This document shows positions 58,266 through 64,000 of a stretch of 64,000 nucleotides of DNA, piece by piece. The translations under genes and the position numbers were made by a program. The notes beneath the pieces were generated by a model that was given only the letters and a program-made list of their open reading frames with translations, was not told where the DNA came from and ran no database searches. The stretch's first letter is position 1. Every line of letters begins with the position of its first letter. The stretch is from Geodermatophilus dictyosporus (GTDB taxonomy: Bacteria > Actinomycetota > Actinomycetes > Mycobacteriales > Geodermatophilaceae): contig NZ_FOWQ01000005.1 in assembly GCF_900115505.1 (NCBI RefSeq), positions 310,001-374,000 on the forward strand. Direction: 5' to 3'.

Positions 58266-60926
58266 TCACTCAGTCCGGCGCCCGGGACCACCTAGGTCGG
58301 GCCGGAACAGCGGCCGCAGGTCCGCCCGGCCGTGGACGCCGAGCTTGGCGTAGGCCTGGTGGAGGGTGTTGTCGACGGTGCGCACCGAGATCACCAGCTC
58401 CTCGGCGATCCGGCGATTGGTCAGCCCGGCCGCCGCCAGCCGGGCGATCTCGTTCTCCCGGCGGGTCAGGGCGGAGGGCTCGGCGAGGCCGGCCAGCGCC
58501 GGGGTGCGGGCGCCCTCGCAGCGGCCGGCCAGCACGCGCGCGGTCGCGGTGGCGCGGGTGGCGCCGGCGGTACGCCCCTGGGCGCGGTGGGCGCCGGCCG
58601 CGTGCGCGGCGGCCTCGGCGGCGAGCAGCCCGAGGCCCAGGCCGGCCAGCCCGCGCGCGACCTCCTCGAGGGCGTCGCCGTCGTTCTCGCACACCGCCCG
58701 GGCGTGCGCGACCAGCAGCGGGGCCAGCGCGCCGTCCACCCTGCCGCCGAGCTCGCCGAGCCGGTCGGCGACCCGGTCGGCCGCGCCCAGGCGCACGGCC
58801 TGGTGGCGCAGCAGCAGCTCCCAGCCGGTCTGGCCGTGCCCGGCGGCGTGGTCGGCGGCGTGCAACGTCGTCTGCACGGCGGCGCGGACCCCGCCGCGCG
58901 CGGCGTCCACCCAGGCCGCGGCCGCGGTGACGCGCGCGGTGAGTAGGCCGGTCCACGGCCGGCCGAGCCGCTCGGCGAGTGCGACCGCCGCCGCGGCCTC
59001 CTCGACGCGGCCGAGGACCGCGGCGGCCTGGGCCCGGGAGGTCGCAGCGATGCGGGTGACCCAGTCGCGGTAGGGATGGGCCTGCTGTGTGGCCAGGGCG
59101 ACGGCCTCGCGCAGCGACCGCAGCGCCGTGTCCGGCCGGCCGTGCAGGAGGGCGAGCTCCCCGCGCCACGCCGTCCACATGGCCGCACCACTGGGCCAGC
59201 CGGCCGCCGTCGTCGCCTCGCGGCCCTCCTCGACCAGGGGCTGTGCCGCGTCGAGCCGGCCGGCACCGACGTGGGCAGCGACCAGCCCGCCGCGCACCTC
59301 GTCGCGCGCCAGGGACCACGCTCCCCCGTCGAGCCCTCCGGCCAGCTCGCGGGCCTCCTGCCCGGCCCCGACCGCGTCGCCGTACCGGCCCTCGACACCG
59401 CGCACCTGGCACAGCGTCAGCAGCGCGCCGAGCCGGACGGGGTCCGTGGTGCCCGGCCGCGCGGCCAGGTCAGCGGCCAGCCGGCCGGCCTCGCCGACCT
59501 CCCCTGCGAGCGTGTGGAAGCGGGCCCGGGCCACCGTCGCGCAGTCGGCGGCGGCCGGTCCGCCGGCCGCGGCCTCGGCCAGGACCCGCTCGGCATCCTC
59601 GGGCCGGCCGAGCGCGAGGACCAGGTTCCAGGCCCGCAGCTCGGCCAGCTCCGGCGGCGCCGTCCCGTCCAGCCGCGCGAGGAGGGCCTCGGCCTCCTCG
59701 CCGGCCCCGCAGTGCACGAGCACGGTGGCCAGGAGGGCGACCGCCCGGGTGTCGCCCCCGCCGTCGACGGCGGCTCGGGCCAGGCGGGCGGCCAGCGGCA
59801 GGTCGAGCACCGCCAGCGCCTGGCGGGCGGCGGCGACCAGGCCGGCGGGCTCCGGGGCGGTTCCGCCGTCGAGGTGCCACACCGCCGTCCGCAGCGCGTC
59901 GATGCCGTCGCTGCCGGCGTCGGCAGCCTGCGCGAGGCGGCGGCAGACGCGCGTGCGGTGCAGCACCGAGGAGCGGGCCCGGGCGACGGTCGCGACGAGC
60001 GGGTGGGCCAGCCGGACGTCGATGCCGGTCGCGGAGGCCTCGCTGCGCAGCAGCCCCGCCCGCTCAGCCGCCTCGACCGCGGCGGCGTCGACCCCGGCCC
60101 GCTCCAGCAGGGCGAGGTCGACGGGCTCCCCGAAGGCGACCAGGTCGACCAGGTCGCGCACGTCCGCGGGCTGGTCCCCCAGCCGGTGGGCCAGGACCTC
60201 CACCAGGCGCGGCACCGCGGCGACCGGCCCGGCCCAGCACCACACGCCGTCGCGCCGCACGAGCGTGCCGGTGGCCAGCCCGCTGCGGACCAGCTCACCC
60301 AGGTAGAGGGCGTTGCCCCGGCTCAGCCGCCAGAGCCGGCGCTGGGTGAGGCCGTCGACCGGCCCGCCCAGGAGCTCCTCGGCGAGCAGCGCGGTCTCCT
60401 CCGCGGCGAGGGGCGCGACGTCGACCCGGTCGGCCAGGCCGTCCTTCCACAGTGCGGTGACAGGTGCGGGGACCGGTGCGCCGGCGCGGACGGTCGCGAC
60501 CACCACCGCCGTCCCGGTGACCGCCAGGTGGTGGACGAGCGCGGCGGAGGCGTCGTCGAGGAGGTGCGCCTCGTCGACGCCGACGACGCTGCGCCGGCCG
60601 TCGACGTCGGAGGTCAGCGACCGTGCCACGGCGTGCACGACCTGGCCGCGGTCGGCGGGCGGCACGGCCGGCAGCAGGTGGGCGACCGCGCCGAAGGGGA
60701 TGGTGGCCGTGGCGCTGGTCGCGGCCACCCAGACCTGGCCCCAGCCGACGTCACCGGCCGCGGCCAGCACCTCGCGCGCCAGGCGGGTGGTGCCCACCCC
60801 CTCCTCGCCGCAGAGGACGGCGCTGCGCGGCTGGGGGCCGGTGACCGTCCGCACCAGTCGGCCGAGGTGCTCGGCGCGGCCGACCAGGGGTGCGGTGGAC
60901 GGTCCGGCGTCGGTGTCGGGCGGCAT
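58266..60926 (-). CDS. LuxR-family (LAL) regulator with defective Walker A
   Basis: An 886-residue STAND-type regulator. The N-terminal AAA+ domain has GEEGVGTTRLA (40-50), where the Walker A lysine is Thr46, and Walker B SVVGVDEAHLLDD is intact. A long TPR-like middle follows (about 330-810). The C-terminal LuxR HTH has LTRRENEIARLAAAGLTNRR and ISVRTVDNTLHQAYAKLGVHG. The Thr46 change predicts loss of normal ATP hydrolysis. The ATG has GGGGAG upstream. It precedes the five-gene operon on the same strand with a 133-bp gap, so it is the likely activator of that operon. Confidence 0.92.
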   Translation of the reverse strand: MPPDTDAGPSTAPLVGRAEHLGRLVRTVTGPQPRSAVLCGEEGVGTTRLAREVLAAAGDVGWGQVWVAATSATATIPFGAVAHLLPAVPPADRGQVVHAVARSLTSDVDGRRSVVGVDEAHLLDDASAALVHHLAVTGTAVVVATVRAGAPVPAPVTALWKDGLADRVDVAPLAAEETALLAEELLGGPVDGLTQRRLWRLSRGNALYLGELVRSGLATGTLVRRDGVWCWAGPVAAVPRLVEVLAHRLGDQPADVRDLVDLVAFGEPVDLALLERAGVDAAAVEAAERAGLLRSEASATGIDVRLAHPLVATVARARSSVLHRTRVCRRLAQAADAGSDGIDALRTAVWHLDGGTAPEPAGLVAAARQALAVLDLPLAARLARAAVDGGGDTRAVALLATVLVHCGAGEEAEALLARLDGTAPPELAELRAWNLVLALGRPEDAERVLAEAAAGGPAAADCATVARARFHTLAGEVGEAGRLAADLAARPGTTDPVRLGALLTLCQVRGVEGRYGDAVGAGQEARELAGGLDGGAWSLARDEVRGGLVAAHVGAGRLDAAQPLVEEGREATTAAGWPSGAAMWTAWRGELALLHGRPDTALRSLREAVALATQQAHPYRDWVTRIAATSRAQAAAVLGRVEEAAAAVALAERLGRPWTGLLTARVTAAAAWVDAARGGVRAAVQTTLHAADHAAGHGQTGWELLLRHQAVRLGAADRVADRLGELGGRVDGALAPLLVAHARAVCENDGDALEEVARGLAGLGLGLLAAEAAAHAAGAHRAQGRTAGATRATATARVLAGRCEGARTPALAGLAEPSALTRRENEIARLAAAGLTNRRIAEELVISVRTVDNTLHQAYAKLGVHGRADLRPLFRPDLGGPGRRTE

Positions 60927-60959
60927 GGGCGGACTCCCCGGGGACGACCTCGCCGCCCG

Positions 60960-60965
60960 ACCGTA
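60960..60965 (-). promoter_or_regulatory. -10 element for the LAL regulator
   Basis: TACGGT on the minus strand, 33 bases before the ATG at 60926; the GGGGAG ribosome site lies between. Confidence 0.35.
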
Positions 60966-61063
60966 GGGAGCCGCCGGGCGCCGCGGAACACGGACGGCGA
61001 CGGCGCATGCCCGCCCCGGCGTGTCGGCGAGGTGCCGAGGTCTCCCGCCCGCCCCGGACACGA

Positions 61064-61100
61064 CGCGACCCCCGTCCCGGGGTCCGGGACGGGGGTCGCG
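61064..61100 (-). terminator. 17-bp perfect hairpin terminator
   Basis: CGCGACCCCCGTCCCGG (61064-61080) pairs perfectly with CCGGGACGGGGGTCGCG (61084-61100) around GGT. It lies 14 bases past the stop of the small basic protein gene. Confidence 0.85.
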
Positions 61101-61114
61101 AGGCAGGACCGGGA

Positions 61115-61276
61115 TCAGTACCCGCGGCCGGTGGTGCCGCCGCCGCGGCCGCCCTTGTTCTTGGCCTGGTAGTCGCGGATGAACTTCTTGATCTTGGCCT
61201 GGTTCTGCGGCTTCTGCAGCTCCTGCACCACCTTGGCGGCGACGCCCGAAGCCACGAGCTTCCTCAACATCCCCAT
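61115..61276 (-). CDS. 53-residue basic hypothetical protein
   Basis: A short frame with a strong ribosome site (AGGAGGAGG, six bases before the ATG). The product starts MGMLRKLVASGVAAKVVQEL; the middle QNQAKIKKFIRDYQAKNKG is Lys-rich, and it ends with GGRGGGTTGRGY. It has one amphipathic N-terminal helix and a Gly/Arg tail. A perfect hairpin follows. The family is not recognised; it could be a nucleic-acid- or membrane-binding small protein. An ATG at 61270 is an alternative start. Confidence 0.75.
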   Translation of the reverse strand: MGMLRKLVASGVAAKVVQELQKPQNQAKIKKFIRDYQAKNKGGRGGGTTGRGY

Positions 61277-61629
61277 GGGGAGCCTCCTCCTGTCGGTCCC
61301 TGGACCCGTGCCCCGTCAACGCGCAGCGCAACCGTCGTGCTCCCGGCGTCCTCCGGTCGGCCGACCGTGGCCGCGTCCTGACTCCGCGTGCGGGCGCACC
61401 GCGCCGTCCTTTCTGCTGGAGCCCGGCGTGTCCCCGCCGCCACCGGTTGGTTGCGCCGTCAAGCACCACCGGTGTCCGTGGTGGTCGGGCAGGCGTGTCG
61501 GATCCGGGACGCCGGTCAAGTCCGCAGGTCGGAGCCGGGCGTGGCGGGCCCTCCGCGCGGTTGAGCGGCCTCCGGGGCGTGCCTAGCGTCGTCGCGGTTC
61601 CGCCGGGCCCCTCGTCACGCACCGTGTGA
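61277..61629. other. Gene-free stretch
   Basis: About 350 bases between the small basic gene and the riboswitch. Short open frames exist on both strands, but none has a ribosome site, recognisable motifs or a convincing start. It presumably holds the divergent promoters of the two flanking units; I see nothing more. Confidence 0.5.
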
Positions 61630-61770
61630 CACCCGCCGGACGCGCCGAACCGGGTGCCCGCAGCCAGCAGGTACCCGGGCCGGGGACCCACCGCACCTCT
61701 GGGGTGGAGCGCGACTCCTCGCGCCGGGCGACTCCCCCGTCCGAACCCGTCAGCTAACCCGGCAGGCGAC
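61630..61770 (+). promoter_or_regulatory. c-di-AMP riboswitch (ydaO/yuaA class)
   Basis: The leader of the NlpC/P60 gene contains the conserved pieces of the ydaO-type aptamer in order: CGCCGAACC near 61642, CGGGGACCCACCGCAC near 61681-61695, GGGGTGGA, and the 3' block CCGAACCCGTCAGCTAACCC (61741-61760) followed by GGCAGGCG. These match the known consensus (GGGGACCCA... and CCGTCAGCTAACC...GGC). In actinobacteria this riboswitch commonly sits before cell-wall hydrolase genes and turns expression off at high c-di-AMP (family knowledge). Confidence 0.9.
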
Positions 61771-61796
61771 CGTGGAGAACAGGAGAACCGTCGTCG

Positions 61797-62321
61797 ATGA
61801 CGACTGCACGCACGTCCACCGCTCGTCGCTCGTTCCGCGGCATCGCCGTCGCGGCCGTCGCCGGGGCCGGCATCGTCCTGGCGCCCGTGCCGGCCTCGGC
61901 CTCCGTGGGCGGCGGTGCCGGTGCGGCCGTAGCCGCCGCGCCCGCCGCCGCGCCGGCCGCCGCGCCCAACGGCGCGGCCCAGGCGGCCGTCGACACCGCG
62001 CTCGCCCAGCGCGGCGACATGTACCTCTACGGTGCGACCGGTCCCGACCGGTTCGACTGCTCGGGGCTGACCGGCTACGCCTACGAGGCCGCCGGCATCT
62101 CCATCCCGCGCACCTCCAAGGCCCAGTCGACCTTCGGCACCCCGGTGGCGAAGTCCGACCTCGAGCCCGGTGACCTGGTGTTCTTCTACAGCCCGGTCTC
62201 GCACGTGGGCATGTACATCGGCAACGGCCAGATGGTCCACTCCTCGAGCGCCGGCAAGCCGGTGGCCGTGGTGGACCTGGACTCCATGCCGAGCTACCAG
62301 GGCGCGCGCCGCGTCGCCTGA
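61797..62321 (+). CDS. Secreted C40 (NlpC/P60) peptidase
   Basis: A 174-residue exported protein: Sec signal peptide to about residue 36 (GIAVAAVAGAGIVLAPVPASASV), an Ala-rich linker, then an NlpC/P60 domain with the catalytic Cys in DRFDCSGLTGYAY, His in VSHVGMYIGNG and the third polar residue in MVHSSSAG. It cuts peptidoglycan stem peptides. Only the catalytic domain is present, without LysM or SH3 repeats. AGGAGAA lies upstream of the ATG, and a c-di-AMP riboswitch in the leader controls it. A hairpin terminator follows. Confidence 0.94.
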   Translation: MTTARTSTARRSFRGIAVAAVAGAGIVLAPVPASASVGGGAGAAVAAAPAAAPAAAPNGAAQAAVDTALAQRGDMYLYGATGPDRFDCSGLTGYAYEAAGISIPRTSKAQSTFGTPVAKSDLEPGDLVFFYSPVSHVGMYIGNGQMVHSSSAGKPVAVVDLDSMPSYQGARRVA

Positions 62322-62334
62322 CGCACACCGCTGC

Positions 62335-62372
62335 ACGGTGCCCCGGCCGGAACTCCCCGGCCGGGGCACCGT
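62335..62372 (+). terminator. 16-bp perfect hairpin terminator
   Basis: ACGGTGCCCCGGCCGG (62335-62350) pairs with CCGGCCGGGGCACCGT (62357-62372), directly after the C40 peptidase gene. Confidence 0.85.
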
Positions 62373-62410
62373 CGCGTCAGGAGCCGGCGAGGGACGGGTA
62401 GGACGACGAC

Positions 62411-63046
62411 GTGGACGCACGCACGCTGCTGCTGGGTGACTGGACGCCGGTCGTACGGGACGGCATCGACGTCCTCCGCCTGGCGATCCTGGGCGGGGCG
62501 GTCGCCTACGCGGCCGCCGGGGACTGGGGCGCGGCGGGGGTGCTGGCCGTGCTGGGCAGCGTCACGCTCGTGGCCCGCCTGGTGAACCTGCCGCGGCTCT
62601 ACGACCTGTCGCTGACCCTGGGCATGGCGCTGCAGGGGTTCGGCGAGACGTTCGGCCTCTACGACCAGTGGGTCCGCTTCGACGACCTGGTGCACTTCAC
62701 CCTGCCGATGCTCACCGCGCCGGTCGTCTACATCGCCCTCGCCCGGCTCGACGTCGTCCCCGACCCTCGCGACGAGACGCACCTGCGGCACTACGTCGGC
62801 ATCGCCGTGGTGACCGCGGCCCTGGGCATCGCGGTCGGTGCCCTGTGGGAGCTGTACGAGTGGCGGTCCGACGCCTGGTGGGGGACGCAGCTCTCGGAGA
62901 GCAACGACGACACCAACGGCGACCTGCTGCGCGACACCCTCGGCTCGCTGGTCGGCGCCGGACTGCTGGTCGCGTGGGCCCGCTTCGGCTGGGGCTCGGT
63001 GCGGCGCATCCCGGGCGTGAACACGCACGAGGAGGTCAGCGCCTAG
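62411..63046 (+). CDS. DUF2238/YjdF-like membrane protein
   Basis: A 211-residue protein with about five hydrophobic helices. The YDQWVRFDDLVHFTLPMLTAPVVY segment and GALWELYEWRSD, followed by a Gly/Asp-rich DTNGDLLRDTLGSLVGAGLL, match the DUF2238/YjdF type of membrane protein, of unknown function. It starts with GTG, with a TAGGAC sequence six bases upstream that is a poor -10. It ends nine bases before the PfkB gene. Confidence 0.8.
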   Translation: MDARTLLLGDWTPVVRDGIDVLRLAILGGAVAYAAAGDWGAAGVLAVLGSVTLVARLVNLPRLYDLSLTLGMALQGFGETFGLYDQWVRFDDLVHFTLPMLTAPVVYIALARLDVVPDPRDETHLRHYVGIAVVTAALGIAVGALWELYEWRSDAWWGTQLSESNDDTNGDLLRDTLGSLVGAGLLVAWARFGWGSVRRIPGVNTHEEVSA

Positions 63047-63049
63047 CGT
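63044..63049 (+). promoter_or_regulatory. -10 element for the PfkB gene, leaderless
   Basis: TAGCGT, formed by the stop codon of the previous gene, ends six bases before the GTG at 63056. No ribosome site is correctly spaced. Confidence 0.4.
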
Positions 63050-63055
63050 GCGGCC

Positions 63056-63961
63056 GTGACCTCCCCGGGCCCGGACTGGCCGCGCCCTGCAGGACGGGGT
63101 CCGGTCGTGGCGGTGGGCAAGCTCGTCGCCGACCAGGTGCTCGAGCTGTCCGCTCCCCTGGTCGCCGGCGGTCAGCAGCGGGTGGTGCGGGCGACGACGG
63201 CGGGCGGCGCCCCGGCCAACGTCACGGCCGGTGTCGCCCGCCTCGGTGCGCCGGCCCGGCTGGCGGGCTGGGCCGGTGCCGACCCGCTCGCCGACGGGCT
63301 GCTCGCCGGGCTCGCGGGACGCGGCGTGGAGGTGGCGGTGGTGCGCCGCGGCCGGGCGCCGCTGTCGACGGTGCTGGTGCACCCCGGCGGCGAGCGCACG
63401 CTGCTGACCGACCGCGGGGAGGGCGGGCTGGAGCCCTCGGACGTCCGGGCTGCGTGGCTGGCCGACGCCGCCGTCGTCCACCTGGACGGCTACGACCTGC
63501 TGCGCTTCCCCGACGCGCTGCGGGCCGTCGCATCGGCGGCGCGCAGACTCGGGGTGCCGGTCAGCGTGGACGTCGCTGCCGCGACCCGGATCGCCGCGCA
63601 CGGCGCCGAGGCCTACACCGAGCTGCTGACGGCACTGCGGCCGGACCTGCTCTGCTGCAACGCCGACGAGGCCGCCGTCCTGGGCCTGGACGGCGCGCGG
63701 CCGGCCTGGGCGCCGCCGCTGGTGCTGGCGCACGCCGGCGCCCGCCCGACCCGGGTGGTCACCGTGGCGGGCGGGTGGGAGGTGCCGGTCGAGCCGCTGC
63801 CGGACGGGCGGCTGCATGACACGACCGGGTGCGGGGACGCGTTCGCGGCCGGGGTGCTGACGGGCTGGCGGGCGGGTTTTCCGGTGCTGGACGCCGTCCG
63901 GTCGGGGCACGCGGCGGCCGCCTCGGTCGTCGGCGTGCTGGGCGGTCAACCGCCGACCTGA
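63056..63961 (+). CDS. PfkB-family carbohydrate kinase
   Basis: A 301-residue ribokinase-like enzyme: GGAPANVTAGVARLGAPARLAGWAGADPLADGLL near the N-terminus (PfkB signature 1) and the C-terminal HDTTGCGDAFAAGVLTGWRAG (signature 2, with the catalytic Asp of DTTGCGD and the anion hole). It phosphorylates a sugar or nucleoside with ATP; the substrate cannot be read. The following 39 bases to the window end hold no feature. Confidence 0.9.
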   Translation: MTSPGPDWPRPAGRGPVVAVGKLVADQVLELSAPLVAGGQQRVVRATTAGGAPANVTAGVARLGAPARLAGWAGADPLADGLLAGLAGRGVEVAVVRRGRAPLSTVLVHPGGERTLLTDRGEGGLEPSDVRAAWLADAAVVHLDGYDLLRFPDALRAVASAARRLGVPVSVDVAAATRIAAHGAEAYTELLTALRPDLLCCNADEAAVLGLDGARPAWAPPLVLAHAGARPTRVVTVAGGWEVPVEPLPDGRLHDTTGCGDAFAAGVLTGWRAGFPVLDAVRSGHAAAASVVGVLGGQPPT

Positions 63962-64000
63962 GCTGCGGTGTTGCCGTGCTCGGCCACCGGACGAGCCCTG

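Noticed and set aside
61277..61629. Several 60-160-codon frames in the gap before the riboswitch
   Set aside because: No ribosome sites, no motifs, biased composition on both strands; treated as non-coding.
1..64000. CRISPR arrays, tRNA and rRNA genes, insertion sequences
   Set aside because: No regularly spaced repeats, no tRNA T-loop in a cloverleaf context, and no transposase-like protein was seen on reading the window.

Overview
The window is a very GC-rich chromosomal segment (many GTG starts, GGAGG-type ribosome sites, TAnnnT -10 elements a few bases before start codons, an F420-type LLM enzyme). It fits a high-GC actinobacterium, most likely of the Geodermatophilaceae type (Blastococcus/Geodermatophilus/Modestobacter-like). 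That taxon is inferred from gene content and codon use, not from a marker gene. I saw no rRNA, tRNA, CRISPR array, transposase or prophage, and the long antisense reading frames are shadows of GC-rich genes.

Layout. 0-3 kb: end of an SLC13 permease, a HAMP/ATPase sensor kinase whose H-box has lost its histidine, and a glycerate kinase, all overlapping in one operon. 3-6.7 kb (minus): ethanolamine permease and ethanolamine ammonia-lyase EutB/EutC, without microcompartment genes. 6.8-13 kb: housekeeping and small membrane proteins, a FUSC-type transporter and a methionine aminopeptidase. 13-23.2 kb: a putative iron regulon. DtxR/IdeR-like boxes lie on the -10 elements of a GT-C glycosyltransferase, of an aldolase/epimerase/GT2 operon and of an Fe(III) ABC importer operon; a DrrAB-like exporter sits between them and an orphan Vsr nuclease at the edge. 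23-29 kb: small enzymes, lipoprotein-like and membrane proteins, a helical ferritin-like protein and two tiny genes. 29.4-36 kb: a hydantoinase HyuA/HyuB, cysteine hydrolase, FCD-GntR regulator and isocitrate-lyase/PEP-mutase cluster, with two GntR-type palindromes between the divergent arms. 36-42 kb: a 2,010-residue DUF4011/SF1 helicase/nuclease protein, probably a defence protein. 42-50 kb: ilvA; a bacteriophytochrome fused to a PP2C (SpoIIE) phosphatase beside a STAS antagonist and an RsbW-like kinase; a cupin, an LLM oxidoreductase, RtcB and an SMP-30 protein. 50.3-61 kb (minus): a LuxR-type LAL regulator lacking the Walker A lysine, followed by a five-gene operon of largely unknown proteins. 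61-64 kb: a tiny basic protein, a c-di-AMP riboswitch controlling a secreted NlpC/P60 peptidase, a DUF2238-like membrane protein and a PfkB kinase.

The strongest candidates for undescribed biology are: (1) the five-gene operon at 50.3-58.1 kb, which encodes an SPF-motif protein with a cationic amphipathic stretch, a zincin, a protein with a histone-H1-like tail, an all-alpha unknown, and a peptidoglycan-binding/DUF2272/lysozyme protein with ETWQ/ESWQ repeats; (2) the phytochrome-phosphatase partner-switching module; and (3) the iron-boxed glycosyltransferase/aldolase genes beside the iron importer. Coordinates and motifs were read by eye; family names come from recognised sequence signatures and were not searched.
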